Origin: Nocardiopsis endophytica
Lineage (GTDB): Bacteria; Actinomycetota; Actinomycetes; Streptosporangiales; Streptosporangiaceae
Assembly: GCF_027706725.1 (NCBI RefSeq)
Contig: NZ_JAQFWQ010000063.1
Location: 1 to 40,654 of the forward strand
Length of the DNA stretch: 40,654 bases
Direction: 5' to 3'
Part shown: piece after piece, positions 1 through 8,304 of the stretch
Layout: each line of letters starts with the position of its first letter
How positions within the stretch are numbered: the stretch's first letter is position 1
Made by a program: the position numbers and the translations under genes
The notes under the pieces: generated by a model
Seen by the model: only the letters and a program-made list of their open reading frames with translations
Database searches by the model: none
What the model was told of the DNA's origin: nothing

Positions 1-17
1 TAGGCGGGTGCGCTCCG

Positions 18-80
18 CGTTGATCTCGGGAGAAACGACGCTACCGGGCCGCTTTCAGGGGCGCTTTCCCGAGATCAACG
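18..80. repeat. Palindromic intergenic element, copy A
   Basis: Two perfect 14-bp inverted arms (18-31 and 67-80, CGTTGATCTCGGGA and its complement) flank a 35-nt interior. The right half of the interior (AGGGGCGCTTT) matches the same part of the copy at 20404-20465, so the two are homologous. The TGATCTCG...CGAGATCA core spans 57 nt. No coding content. It could be a MITE-like repeat or a structured processing/termination element. Confidence 0.75.
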
Positions 81-82
81 AC

Positions 83-117
83 GCAGGGGCGCCGACCGCA
101 GAGGTCGGCGCCCCTGC
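83..117. terminator. Strong hairpin, probable terminator of an off-window gene
   Basis: A perfect 15-bp stem (83-97 with 103-117) closes a 5-nt loop. It lies 2 nt after the palindromic element. There is no T-tract, as is usual for actinobacterial hairpin terminators. Direction is unknown because no flanking gene is visible to the left. Confidence 0.55.
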
Positions 118-385
118 CCGTCCTCGGCGTCTCCTCCGCCTCGCGCTGCGTCGGCCCTCCACCGGGGAGAACCCGCCCCTTCGCCGCCGGACGGGACGGC
201 CTGACGCGTGGTGCGGATGGAGCCCGTGGGCCCCGGGCGAGAGGCCCGATCCCCCCGTAAACACGCCCTCCCGCCGCTGACCGGTCCCGGCCAGGGCCGC
301 TGCCGAGCGTTGATCGCCCCGTCGCTCCGTGTGACGCTCGCTGTGGGGCACAGGCGGCGCGACCTGCGAACGGGATCGGTGGGCG
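118..385. other. Intergenic region, no gene recognised
   Basis: Between the hairpin at 83-117 and the membrane-protein gene at 386 I see no convincing reading frame, RNA or repeat. Open frames here are explained by high GC. The promoter of the 386 gene should lie here but no clear -35/-10 pair stands out. Confidence 0.5.
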
Positions 386-1195
386 ATGACCTCAGCGCAG
401 CTGTGGACCCTGATCGGCCTCGGCGTCTTCCACGGCGCCAACCCCGCGATGGGATGGCTCCTGGCCGTCTCCCGAGGACTCCAGGAGGGCAGCAGGGCGG
501 CGCTCCTCCGCTCCCTCCCCCCGCTCGCCCTCGGCCACGCCGCGTCCATCGCGGCGGTCGCCGTGGTCATCACGGTCACCGGGTCCCTCACCGCCTCCCA
601 CTGGTTCACCGTCTCCGGGGGCGCCCTCCTCGTCGCGCTCGGGCTGTGGACCCTGCTGGCGCGGCGCCACTTCCACTGGACCGACGTGCGCATGTCGTTG
701 CCGCAGCTCGGCCTCTGGTCGTTCTTCATGGCCTCGATGCACGGCGCCGGCCTGATGGTCCTCCCCGTCCTCGCGGGCGACTTCGCCGACGGCGGCTCCG
801 GCTCCGGGTCCGCCCCCGGCGGCCACCACCACGGCGCCGCCGCACACGGCACCGGAGGAACCACCGGTGGATCCTCCGGAGACGGCGCGGCGCAGGCGGC
901 GGCAGGGCACTCGGCGGACAAGGGTGCGGCGCCGGCGGCCGCCACCGAGGGCACCGCCGCGGACGCCGCCGCCACGGACGCCTCCTGGAGCCTCCTCGAC
1001 GCGACGTTCCTGGGGCTCGTCGCCACCGGGGTCCACACGCTCGCCATGTTCGCCGCCGCCGGGATCGTCGCCCTCATCGCCTACGACTTCCTCGGGGTCC
1101 ACGCCATGCGCCTGCGCTGGGTCACCATGGACCGCGTCTGGGCCTTCGTCCTGATCGCGGGCGGCGCCTTCGCCGCGTGGTCGGCCCTCGCGTGA
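386..1195 (+). CDS. Polytopic membrane protein with His/Gly/Ala-rich loop
   Basis: 269 residues with about six hydrophobic segments. Conserved-looking small-residue/His motifs sit at the segment ends: FHGANPAMGW (about 15-24), ALGHAASI (about 49-56), SMHGAGLMVLP (about 112-122) and GVHTLAMFAA (near 215). A low-complexity loop around residues 135-190 is rich in Gly, Ala and His (GGHHHGAAAHG). The G-x-H-G motifs and His-rich loop recall nickel/cobalt or heavy-metal transport membrane proteins (NicO/HupE style), but I do not recognise a specific family and give no substrate. The ATG at 386 follows a weak GGTGGG sequence. The gene stands alone, with the next gene 136 bp downstream. Confidence 0.75.
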   Translation: MTSAQLWTLIGLGVFHGANPAMGWLLAVSRGLQEGSRAALLRSLPPLALGHAASIAAVAVVITVTGSLTASHWFTVSGGALLVALGLWTLLARRHFHWTDVRMSLPQLGLWSFFMASMHGAGLMVLPVLAGDFADGGSGSGSAPGGHHHGAAAHGTGGTTGGSSGDGAAQAAAGHSADKGAAPAAATEGTAADAAATDASWSLLDATFLGLVATGVHTLAMFAAAGIVALIAYDFLGVHAMRLRWVTMDRVWAFVLIAGGAFAAWSALA

Positions 1196-1331
1196 CCGCC
1201 CCCGTAGTCCGACACCCGCGCCCGCCCCCGGCATCCGGCCCCCGCTACCCGGTACGCCGATGGGACCGGCGTCCCGAGAGCCCACACGGCCGGACAGGAA
1301 CCTTCCCCCGGGCCGGGTCGTCGTACCGGCC

Positions 1332-2201
1332 GTGAGCACCGATCCCCATCGAGGCGCCTCAGACGGCCTTCCGCCCTCCCTTCCCTCCTCCGAGGAGGGG
1401 ACCGACCCCGACGGCGCCACCGCGCCCCCCGGCGCGCGCGGACGGCGCCGCCGCGGGCGCAAGCGCGGCGGCTGCCTCGTGAGCCTCCTCGTCACCCTCG
1501 CCGTCCTCGCCCTCATCGCGGGCGGCCTCGCCCTGGCCGCGCCCCGACTGCTCGAAGCCGTCGGGAGGGACCGCACCGCGCTCCCCTGGGGCCCCGAGTG
1601 CGCCGTCCAGACCGAGGACGGCGCCATCGCCCTCACCGTCGAGGAGGCGCAGCGGGCCACCACCGCCGTCGCTCTCAGCGCGCGCGGCGCCGAGGCCCCG
1701 GACACCTCCGACATCGACCCGGCCGCGCTCGAACGCCTCGCCCAGGGCCCACCCGACGACGCCGGCCCCAGCCTCACCTGCCGCGTCTCCCCCGCCTCGG
1801 GGCTGGAGCGCCAGGAGATGGCCGAGTCCGGCCTGACCCCGCGCGCTGAGGAGGTCCTGGAGGCCATGGGCGAGGTCTTCGGCGAGCAGAGCCTCGGCGG
1901 CTACGAGCCCGGCGGCGTCGACAGCGGCCACGGCACCGACTCGGCCCACTACGACGGCCGCGCCATCGACGTGTTCTACCGGCCCGTCAACGAGGAGAAC
2001 CGCCGCGAGGGGTGGCTCCTGGCGCACTGGCTCGTCGCCCACGCAGAGGAGCTGCAGGTGGCCAACGTGATCTTCGACGACAAGATCTGGAACGCCCGCG
2101 GCTCGGCCGGGGGCTGGTGGGACTACATCTCCCCCGACCCGGACAACGAGATCCTGCGGCACCTGGACCACGTGCACGTCGACGTCCAGCGCGGCGGCTG
2201 A
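1332..2201 (+). CDS. Membrane-anchored M15/LAS-like metallopeptidase-domain protein
   Basis: 289 residues from the GTG at 1332; an in-frame ATG at 1260 would add 24 residues without an obvious ribosome site. A basic N-terminus (RRRRGRKRGG) precedes one transmembrane helix (about residues 48-70), so the protein is probably anchored with its C-terminal domain outside. The C-terminal ~110 residues contain DSGHGTDSAHYDGRAID and HLDHVHVD. The H-x6-D and H-x-H arrangement is that of zinc LAS/M15 peptidases that cut peptidoglycan cross-bridges or D-Ala dipeptides. Activity is inferred from these motifs; many actinobacterial relatives are annotated only as hypothetical. A strong hairpin follows the stop. 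Confidence 0.75.
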   Translation: MSTDPHRGASDGLPPSLPSSEEGTDPDGATAPPGARGRRRRGRKRGGCLVSLLVTLAVLALIAGGLALAAPRLLEAVGRDRTALPWGPECAVQTEDGAIALTVEEAQRATTAVALSARGAEAPDTSDIDPAALERLAQGPPDDAGPSLTCRVSPASGLERQEMAESGLTPRAEEVLEAMGEVFGEQSLGGYEPGGVDSGHGTDSAHYDGRAIDVFYRPVNEENRREGWLLAHWLVAHAEELQVANVIFDDKIWNARGSAGGWWDYISPDPDNEILRHLDHVHVDVQRGG

Positions 2202-2243
2202 GCGGCCCCCGGCCCCCGGGAAGCACTCCGCCGGCACCCCGTG

Positions 2244-2280
2244 GCGGTCCCGGAAGACCCTGTGGGTCCTCCGGGACCGC
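2244..2280 (+). terminator. Hairpin terminator after the M15-like gene
   Basis: An 11-bp stem (2244-2254 with 2270-2280) continues after one mismatch into a 5-bp stem (2256-2260 with 2264-2268) closed by TGT. It lies 43 nt after the stop and before the tldD promoter. No T-tract. Confidence 0.6.
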
Positions 2281-2333
2281 CAGGGCCCCTCCGCGGATGG
2301 CGCGGCCCCTGGTGGGCGGGTGGGCACGCGAAG

Positions 2334-2339
2334 TAGGTT
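2334..2339 (+). promoter_or_regulatory. -10 box for leaderless tldD
   Basis: TAGGTT lies 7 nt before the GTG at 2347, the spacing expected if transcription starts at the start codon. A nearly identical arrangement (TAGGTT, 7 nt, ATG) precedes ung at 22084. No good Shine-Dalgarno is present at 2347. Confidence 0.6.
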
Positions 2340-2346
2340 GTCCCGC

Positions 2347-3834
2347 GTGCCTGACATCGATTCGGACTTCCTCGCACTGCCCCTGCGCGAGCTCGCCGAC
2401 GCCGCCCTCGAGCGCGCCGGTGCGCTCGGCGCCGAGCACGCCGACTTCCGCCTGGAGCGCGTGCGTGGCCGCGTGCTGTCGGTCTCCGACGGCTCGGTCG
2501 ACACCGCCGCCGACTCCGACACCCTCGGCTTCGCCGTACGCGTGGTGCACGAGGGGGTGTGGGGCTTCGCCTCCGGCGACGTCCTGGAGCCCCGCGCCGC
2601 CGCCGAGGCTGCCGAGCGCGCCGTGGACATGGCCCGGGTGGCCGCCCCGCTGACCGCCGAGCGCATCGAGCTCGCCCCCGAGCCCGCCCACCCCGGCGCC
2701 GTGTGGGTCTCGGCCTACGAGAGCGACCCCTTCTCCACCACCGTCCGGCAGCAGGCGGCCCTGCTGTCGGGCTGGTCCCGCCGGCTGCTGGAGGACCACC
2801 GCGTCGACCACGTGGACGCCACCCTGCTCCAGGCCAAGGAGCAGAAGTTCTACGCCGACAGCGCCGGCACCTCCACCACCCAGCAGCGGGTGCGCATCGC
2901 CCCGGAGGTGGAGGTGTTCGCCAACCGGGACGGCCTGATGGACAGCATGCGCACCCTCACGCCCCCGGCCGGGCGCGGCTGGGAGTACACCGCGCGGGTG
3001 GAGGCCGAGCTGCACGGGCTGCCCGCCCTGCTGGAGGAGAAGCTGCGCGCCCCCTCGGTCGAGCCGGGCCGCTACGACCTGGTCATCGACCCGTCGCAGC
3101 TGTGGCTGACCATCCACGAGAGCATCGGCCACGCCACAGAGCTGGACCGGGCGCTGGGATATGAGGCCGCCTACGCGGGGACCTCCTTCGCCACCCCCGA
3201 CAACCTGGGCTCGCTGCAGTACGGGGCGCCGTCGATGCACGTGACCGGCGACCGGACGGTGGAGCACGGCCTGGCCACCGTCGGGTTCGACGACGAGGGG
3301 GTGGAAACCTCCTCCTTCGACCTGATCCGCGACGGCGTGCTCGTCGGCTACCAGCGCGACCGGCGCATCTCCCGCCTGACCGGCCACGACGCCTCCAACG
3401 GGTGCGCCTTCGCCGACTCCCCCTCCACCATGCCGATCCAGCGCATGGCCAACGTGTCGCTGGCGCCCGCCCTCGACGGCCCCACCACCGAGGGCCTGAT
3501 CGAGGGCGTCGAGGACGGCGTGTACATCGTGGGCGACCGGAGCTGGTCCATCGACATGCAGCGGTACAACTTCCAGTTCACCGGCCAGCGCTTCTACCGG
3601 ATCCGCAACGGCCGGCTGGACGGGATGCTGCGCGACGTCGCCTACCAGGCCACCACCACCGACTTCTGGAACGCGATGGCGGCGGTGGGCGGCCCGAGCA
3701 CCTACGTGCTCGGCGGCACGTTCCGGTGCGGCAAGGGGCAGCCGGGACAGGTGGCGGCGGTGAGCCACGGCTGCCCGTCGGCGGCCTTCACCGGCGTCCG
3801 CGTCCTCAACACGGTTCAGGAGGCAGGCAAGTGA
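2347..3834 (+). CDS. tldD: Metalloprotease TldD
   Basis: 495 residues. It carries the TldD zinc motif HESIGH at residues 257-262 in the context LWLTIHESIGHATELD. TldD pairs with TldE to form a cytosolic protease that digests short unfolded peptides and, in enterobacteria, matures microcin B17 and degrades the CcdA antitoxin. The start was set at the GTG at 2347 because a -10 box sits 7 nt upstream; an in-frame GTG at 2320 is less likely. Its stop overlaps the tldE start by 4 nt (GTGA), so the two are translationally coupled. Confidence 0.93.
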   Translation: MPDIDSDFLALPLRELADAALERAGALGAEHADFRLERVRGRVLSVSDGSVDTAADSDTLGFAVRVVHEGVWGFASGDVLEPRAAAEAAERAVDMARVAAPLTAERIELAPEPAHPGAVWVSAYESDPFSTTVRQQAALLSGWSRRLLEDHRVDHVDATLLQAKEQKFYADSAGTSTTQQRVRIAPEVEVFANRDGLMDSMRTLTPPAGRGWEYTARVEAELHGLPALLEEKLRAPSVEPGRYDLVIDPSQLWLTIHESIGHATELDRALGYEAAYAGTSFATPDNLGSLQYGAPSMHVTGDRTVEHGLATVGFDDEGVETSSFDLIRDGVLVGYQRDRRISRLTGHDASNGCAFADSPSTMPIQRMANVSLAPALDGPTTEGLIEGVEDGVYIVGDRSWSIDMQRYNFQFTGQRFYRIRNGRLDGMLRDVAYQATTTDFWNAMAAVGGPSTYVLGGTFRCGKGQPGQVAAVSHGCPSAAFTGVRVLNTVQEAGK

Positions 3835-5231
3835 GCGCGTCCACCCCGCAGGAACTCGTCGAGCGCGCGCTGGGGCTGTCCCGCGCGGACGGGTGCATGG
3901 TGCTGGTCCGCGAGCGCAGCAGCGCCAATCTGCGCTGGGCGGGCAGCTCGCTGACGACCAACGGCGCCGCGCGGTCGCGGTCGGTGACGGTGGTGTCGGT
4001 GGTCGAGGGCCCCGGCGGCACCCAGGTGGGCGTGGTCGAGCGCGGAGGGCTGCTCGACGGGGAGCTGGAGGACCTGGTGCGCGCGGCCGAGGAGGCCGCC
4101 TCGTCGGCGATCCCCACCGAGGAGGCGGTGCCGCTGGTGGCGCCCGATGAGGCCGGCCAGGGGGGCGACTGGGACGCGCCCCCGGCGGCCACGGGCGTGG
4201 AGGCGTTCTCCGAGGCCGCGCGCGGCCTGGGCCGGGTGTTCCGCGCCTCGGGGGGCTCCAAGCGCCTGCACTACGGGTTCGCCGAGCACACCGTCGCCTC
4301 CACGTTCCTGGGCACCTCGACCGGGATCCGGCTGCGGCACGACCAGCCCGAGGGCACCATCGAGATGAACACCCGCGCCGAGGGCTCCGACCCGCGTTCG
4401 GCGTGGGTGGGCCGCAGCGCGCCGGACTTCGCCGCGGTGGACCCCGAGGCGCTCGACGCCGAGCTGGCGCGCCGGGCCGAGTGGGCCGCGCGGCAGGTGG
4501 ACCTGCCCGCCGGGCGGTACGAGGTCGTCATGCCGCCCGAGGCGGTGGCGGACATGATGGTGCCGCTGTACTTCGACTCCGGGGCCCGCGACGCCTTCGA
4601 GGGCCGGTCGGCCCTGTCGGCGCCGGACGGCGGCACGCGCGTGGGCGAGCGGGTCGCGGGGCTCGCGCTGAACCTGCTGAGCGACCCCGGCCGCGCGGGG
4701 CTGGAGTGCTCGCCCTTCGTGCTGGCCGGCAGCCCCGGGCGCGACATCAGCGCCTTCGACAACGGGCTCCCCCTGCGCCGCACCGAGTGGATCTCCGCCG
4801 GGGTGCTGAACGCCCTGGGGCAGACCCGGGCGACGGCGCGCAGGACCGGGATGGAGCCGACCGGCTTCATCGACAACCTGGTGCTGGAGCTGCCGGGGGC
4901 AACGGACGGCGTTGACGAGATGGTGGCGCGGACCGAGCGCGGGCTGCTGCTGACGTGCCTGTGGTACATCCGGTCGGTGGACCCGCAGACGATGCTCCAG
5001 ACGGGCCTGACCCGTGACGGCGTGTACCTGGTGGAGGACGGGCGCGTGACGGGGGCGGTGAACAACTTCCGCTTCAACGAGTCGCCCCTGGACCTGCTGA
5101 GGCGCGCGACGGAGGCCGGGGCGTCGGTGCCCGCCCTGTCGCGTGAGGCCGGGGACATGTTCCCGCGGACGGAGATGCCGCCGCTGCGCATCCCCGACTT
5201 CAACATGTCGACGGTCAGCAAGGCGTCCTAG
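3831..5231 (+). CDS. tldE: TldE/PmbA-family subunit of the TldD/TldE protease
   Basis: 466 residues, homologous in layout to TldD but without the HExxxH zinc motif, as expected for the non-catalytic TldE/PmbA partner. The GTG start at 3831 overlaps the tldD stop and has a good Shine-Dalgarno (AGGAGG, 3818-3823, 7 nt spacing). The C-terminal part contains the family pattern around LVEDGRVTGAVNNFRFNESP. In the heterodimer this subunit shapes the closed cavity in which peptides are cut. No RiPP precursor lies next to the pair, so a housekeeping peptide-degradation role is the default reading. Confidence 0.9.
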   Translation: MSASTPQELVERALGLSRADGCMVLVRERSSANLRWAGSSLTTNGAARSRSVTVVSVVEGPGGTQVGVVERGGLLDGELEDLVRAAEEAASSAIPTEEAVPLVAPDEAGQGGDWDAPPAATGVEAFSEAARGLGRVFRASGGSKRLHYGFAEHTVASTFLGTSTGIRLRHDQPEGTIEMNTRAEGSDPRSAWVGRSAPDFAAVDPEALDAELARRAEWAARQVDLPAGRYEVVMPPEAVADMMVPLYFDSGARDAFEGRSALSAPDGGTRVGERVAGLALNLLSDPGRAGLECSPFVLAGSPGRDISAFDNGLPLRRTEWISAGVLNALGQTRATARRTGMEPTGFIDNLVLELPGATDGVDEMVARTERGLLLTCLWYIRSVDPQTMLQTGLTRDGVYLVEDGRVTGAVNNFRFNESPLDLLRRATEAGASVPALSREAGDMFPRTEMPPLRIPDFNMSTVSKAS

Positions 5232-5262
5232 GCGCCCCGGCGGCGGAGTCCGACGCGGAGTC

Positions 5263-5302
5263 CGGCTCCGGAGGGGCGCCCGCGGGCGCCCCTCCGGAGC
5301 CG
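5263..5302. terminator. Perfect 40-bp palindrome, bidirectional terminator
   Basis: Positions 5263-5282 are the exact reverse complement of 5283-5302, a 40-bp palindrome without spacer. It sits between the convergent tldE (ends 5231) and dodecin (ends 5322) genes, so either transcript would form the same very stable hairpin. Confidence 0.7.
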
Positions 5303-5321
5303 CGTGCCGCCCGTGCGCCCC

Positions 5322-5534
5322 TCAGTCCCCTTCGAGGCGGAATCCGAGCTTGAGCCCCACCTGGTAGTGCGCGATGCGGCCGTCCTCCAGGTGGCCGCGC
5401 ACCTGGGTGACCTCGAACCAGTCCAGTCCGCGCAGGGTCTGCTGGGCCCGCTCGATCCCGTTGCGGATGGCCTGGTCGACGCCCTCGTGCGAGGTGCCGA
5501 CGATCTCGGTGACCCGGTAGGTGTGCTCGCTCAT
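5322..5534 (-). CDS. Dodecin flavin-binding protein
   Basis: 70 residues beginning MSEHTYRVTEIVGTS. This is a typical full-length dodecin, a dodecameric flavin (riboflavin/FMN/FAD) or CoA storage protein. Family features are the early VTEIVGTS strand/turn, GVDQAIRNGIERA helix and the WFEVTQVRG strand with the Trp that stacks on flavin. The ATG at 5534 is preceded by GGAGGGG. It is monocistronic and divergent from the 6C RNA. Confidence 0.93.
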   Translation of the reverse strand: MSEHTYRVTEIVGTSHEGVDQAIRNGIERAQQTLRGLDWFEVTQVRGHLEDGRIAHYQVGLKLGFRLEGD

Positions 5535-5768
5535 GGCCGCCCCTCCTGCGCTCCCGGCGCCCCCGTCGGGCGCCGCCGGTGTGTTCCATCGCACATTTCC
5601 CGGCACCCTTCCCCGGGGGCGGATCGGGCAATCCCCCCTTCTCCGCCGCTTTCCCGACCCTTTACGGGTTCCGCCCATACACCATTGGTCCCGTTCCGGA
5701 AAATTCGCCATTAGTTGGTGAAACAGCAGGTCCGCGGGACTCTCCCGAGATCACGTCGTAACTGAGTC

Positions 5769-5800
5769 TTGACGTACCCCCGGGAGTGGCGGTGTACATT
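5769..5800 (+). promoter_or_regulatory. Promoter of the 6C small RNA
   Basis: TTGACG (5769-5774) and TACATT (5795-5800) are good -35 and -10 matches but 20 nt apart; TGTACA (5793-5798) would give 18 nt. Either predicts a start near 5804-5808, immediately before the first hairpin of the RNA. Confidence 0.6.
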
Positions 5801-5805
5801 GGGGG

Positions 5806-5920
5806 CAGCGCTTCGGTCCCCCGTCGGAGCGCTGGGCCGGTGTTTCGAGCCCCCGTCGGAACACCGCGCGCGACGTCGGGTGGTTTGCCCCCGTAGCCAC
5901 CCGGCGTCGCCTTTTTCTTT
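5806..5920 (+). ncRNA. 6C small RNA with C-rich loops
   Basis: Three consecutive hairpins. Hairpin 1 (5806-5834) and hairpin 2 (5838-5866) each have a 7-bp stem extended by a T-G wobble and two C-G pairs. They close 9-nt loops GTCCCCCGT and AGCCCCCGT, and the stem sequences differ while pairing is kept. Hairpin 3 (5870-5910) has a 14-bp stem with one G-T pair, a loop with TGCCCCCGT at its tip, and the tract TTTTTCTTT after it, which makes it an intrinsic terminator. Two hairpins with C-rich loops plus a terminator is the published description of the actinobacterial 6C RNA. Exposed C runs in such RNAs are thought to pair with G-rich ribosome sites. The transcript would be about 115 nt. Confidence 0.85.
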
Positions 5921-5990
5921 CCCGCCCCGGTCGGCGCGGCCCCGGCGGCGCCGCCGGGCGGGCCGCCGCACCGACCCGGAGAGCACCCCG

Positions 5991-6215
5991 TTGAGCACCA
6001 CCGACCCCGCCGGAACCGGACCGCCCGTCTGCTCGCGGAGGGGATGCCGGCAGGAGGCGCGGTGGGCGCTGGTGTGGAACAACCCGAAGGTGCACACCCC
6101 GGACCGCCGCAAGACCTGGCTGGCCTGCGACGAGCACCGCGGCTACCTGGCGGACTTCCTCGACGTCCGCGGGTTCCTGCGCGAGACGGTGCCCTTCGAG
6201 GAGTTCACGGGCTGA
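5991..6215 (+). CDS. Small Cys/His protein, function unknown
   Basis: 74 residues from a TTG start at 5991 (GGAGA 8-10 nt upstream); the in-frame ATG far upstream would run through the 6C RNA. Paired Cys near the N-terminus (CSRRGC) and a CDEH in the middle could bind zinc. The conserved-looking core is WALVWNNPKVHTPDR...TWLACDEHRGYLADFLDVRGF. I recall relatives in many Streptomyces-type genomes as short uncharacterised proteins, sometimes misnamed acetone carboxylase. No function is assigned. Confidence 0.75.
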   Translation: MSTTDPAGTGPPVCSRRGCRQEARWALVWNNPKVHTPDRRKTWLACDEHRGYLADFLDVRGFLRETVPFEEFTG

Positions 6216-6304
6216 CGGAGTCCCCGGGGGCGGCCGGGACGGCGCCGTACGGAGCACAGCGGGACGCGGAAGCGCCCAGTGGGCCCCGGCCCGACGGGCC
6301 CGCC

Positions 6305-6904
6305 TCAGTCCGTCCCGTCGCGGAGCAGCTCCCGCGCCCGGGCCAGCTCCTCCGGGGTGTCGCAGTCGAAGGCCGCCAGCTCGGCGCCCTCGGGGGTGCG
6401 CACCCGCGCATAGTCGAACGGCCGGATGCACCCCGACCCCGAGGGCGCGAACAGGCCTCTGAGGGACGCCCCGGGGTAGGCCTCCAGGCCCGCGCGGAGC
6501 CGGTCGGTGCGCCAGACGCCCAGCAGCCACTGCTCCCGCCCCTCGGCGTCCACCATGACGGCGCCGTGGCGCCCCTCGGCGGCCGCCCGCAGCGCGGTCA
6601 CGTGCTCGGCGCGCAGGAAGGGCATGTCGCCGGCGAGCACCGCCGTCCAGGGCGCCCGGACCTCGGCCGCCCCGGCGCGCAGCGCCGGGACGGGCCCGGA
6701 GCCGGGAGGGTCCTCGCGGACGTACACCGCGTGCGGGCGCTCGCGGGGCGGCCCCACGACGACCACGCGCCCGGGGGCCGCGGCGGCGACGCGCTCCAGC
6801 AGGGTCGCTCCCCCGGCCTCCAGGCCGGGCTTGTCCGCGCCCCCCATGCGGCGCGCCCTGCCGCCCGCGAGGATGACGCTGTCACACTCCTGGAGCGCCT
6901 CCAC
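6305..6904 (-). CDS. mobA: MobA-like molybdenum cofactor nucleotidyltransferase
   Basis: 199 residues, the usual length for MobA. The N-terminal nucleotide-binding loop reads LAGGRARRMGGADKP (about residues 12-26) and the metal-binding motif LAGDMPF is near residue 90. MobA transfers GMP from GTP to molybdopterin. The GTG start at 6904 has a good GGGAGGGG site. It ends a minus-strand run after rtcB (44-bp gap), with moaA further upstream. A different nucleotidyltransferase of the same fold is possible, but nearby moaA supports this call. Confidence 0.85.
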   Translation of the reverse strand: MEALQECDSVILAGGRARRMGGADKPGLEAGGATLLERVAAAAPGRVVVVGPPRERPHAVYVREDPPGSGPVPALRAGAAEVRAPWTAVLAGDMPFLRAEHVTALRAAAEGRHGAVMVDAEGREQWLLGVWRTDRLRAGLEAYPGASLRGLFAPSGSGCIRPFDYARVRTPEGAELAAFDCDTPEELARARELLRDGTD

Positions 6905-6948
6905 GGCCCCTCCCTATCGGTTCCCCTCGGCGGCCGCACGCGGCCGCC

Positions 6949-8136
6949 TCAGCCCTTGACGCACACGACCTGGCGCAGGTGCGCCACGACCTCCACGAGG
7001 TCGGTCTGCGCCGAGACCACTTCCTCGATGTCCTTGTAGGCCCCGGGGATCTCGTCGACCACGCCGGAGTCCTTGCGGCACTCCACCCCGCGCGTCTGCT
7101 CGGCCAGGTCGGCCTCGGTGAAGGTCTTGCGCGCCTTGGAGCGGCTCATGCGCCGCCCCGCGCCGTGCGAGGCGGAGTTGAACGAGGACTCGTTGCCCAG
7201 GCCGCGCACGATGTAGGTGCCGGTCGCCATGCTGCCGGGGATGATCCCGAGGTCGCCCCGGCCGGCGCGGATCGCGCCCTTGCGGGTGACCAGGACGTCC
7301 ACCCCGTCGTAGGTCTCCTCGGCGACGTAGTTGTGGTGGCAGGAGATCCACTGGCCGAAGCGCACGCCCGGGAAGGAGCGGCGCAGCACGTCGCAGGCCA
7401 GGCCCATCATGACGTCGCGGTTGCGGCGCGCGTAGTCCTGCGCCCAGAACAGGTCGCGGCGGTAGGCGTCCATCTCCGGGGTGCCCGAGACGAACACGGC
7501 CAGGTCGCGGTCGGGCAGGTCCTGGTTGTGCGGCAGCTTGCGGGCCTGTTCGATGTGGTGCTCGGCGAGCTCCTTGCCGATGTTGCGCGACCCCGAGTGC
7601 AGCACGGTCCACACGGTGCCGTCGTCGTCGAGGCAGACCTCCAGGAAGTGGTTGCCGCCGCCCAGGGTGCCCATCTGGTGGGCGGCGCGGTCCCGGCGGC
7701 CGTGGACGGAGGGGGCCAGGTCGTCGAAGCCGTCCCAGAACCGGTCCCAGTCGCCGGACTTGAGGCCGTGGATGCGCCGCACGTTCACCGGCGCGCGGTG
7801 CATGCGGAAGCCGACCGGGACGGCCGACTCCAGGTCCGAGCGCAGGCGGCCCAGGTCGTCGGGCAGGTCCTCGGCGGTCAGCGAGGTCTTGACGGCGGTC
7901 ATGCCGCAGCCGATGTCCACGCCCACGGCCGCCGGGGACACGGCGTCGCGCATGGCGATCACCGAGCCGACGGTGGCGCCCTTGCCGTAGTGCACGTCGG
8001 GCATCACGGCCAGGCCGTGCACCCAGGGCATACGGGTGACGTTGCGGAGCTGGTCCATGGCGGCCGGTTCGACGCCCTCCGGGTCGGTCCACATCCGGAT
8101 GGGTACGCGCGCACCGGGCGCCTCCGTGTAGGGCAT
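6949..8136 (-). CDS. rtcB: RNA-splicing ligase RtcB
   Basis: 395 residues with all RtcB hallmarks: DVHYGKGATVGSV, GVDIGCGM (Cys metal ligand), GGGNHF, HSGSRNIG, CHHNY, GSMATGTYIV and SHGAGR, whose His (about residue 324) is the guanylylated nucleophile. RtcB joins RNA 2',3'-cyclic phosphate or 3'-phosphate ends to 5'-hydroxyl ends using GTP and Mn. The ATG at 8136 has AAGGAG upstream; an in-frame extension to 8244 lacks a ribosome site. No archease or RtcR regulator is adjacent. It lies between mobA and moaA. Confidence 0.95.
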   Translation of the reverse strand: MPYTEAPGARVPIRMWTDPEGVEPAAMDQLRNVTRMPWVHGLAVMPDVHYGKGATVGSVIAMRDAVSPAAVGVDIGCGMTAVKTSLTAEDLPDDLGRLRSDLESAVPVGFRMHRAPVNVRRIHGLKSGDWDRFWDGFDDLAPSVHGRRDRAAHQMGTLGGGNHFLEVCLDDDGTVWTVLHSGSRNIGKELAEHHIEQARKLPHNQDLPDRDLAVFVSGTPEMDAYRRDLFWAQDYARRNRDVMMGLACDVLRRSFPGVRFGQWISCHHNYVAEETYDGVDVLVTRKGAIRAGRGDLGIIPGSMATGTYIVRGLGNESSFNSASHGAGRRMSRSKARKTFTEADLAEQTRGVECRKDSGVVDEIPGAYKDIEEVVSAQTDLVEVVAHLRQVVCVKG

Positions 8137-8304
8137 GGCTCCTTCGCCTCCTTCTGACGGGCGGATCGGTCGCGCCGGCTCCGGGGCCGGTACCGCCGGG
8201 CCCGGCGCCCGGAAATCAGACCAGGGGCGGACACTCGGCGGCAACGGGTTTTCCGTGCCGTGCCCGCCCCCTCGGGCGCCGATGGGCGCCGATCCGCCCC
8301 GGCC

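Noticed and set aside
2347-5231. TldD/TldE as the leader protease of the YIYY RiPP
   Set aside because: TldD/E can trim RiPP leaders, but the pair is 28 kb away, in a housekeeping context, and cittilin-type release after proline points to a prolyl endopeptidase.
5769-5990. N-terminal extension of the small Cys/His protein to an ATG at 5769
   Set aside because: That segment is the promoter, hairpins and terminator of the 6C RNA. The TTG at 5991 has a ribosome site and gives the expected short protein.
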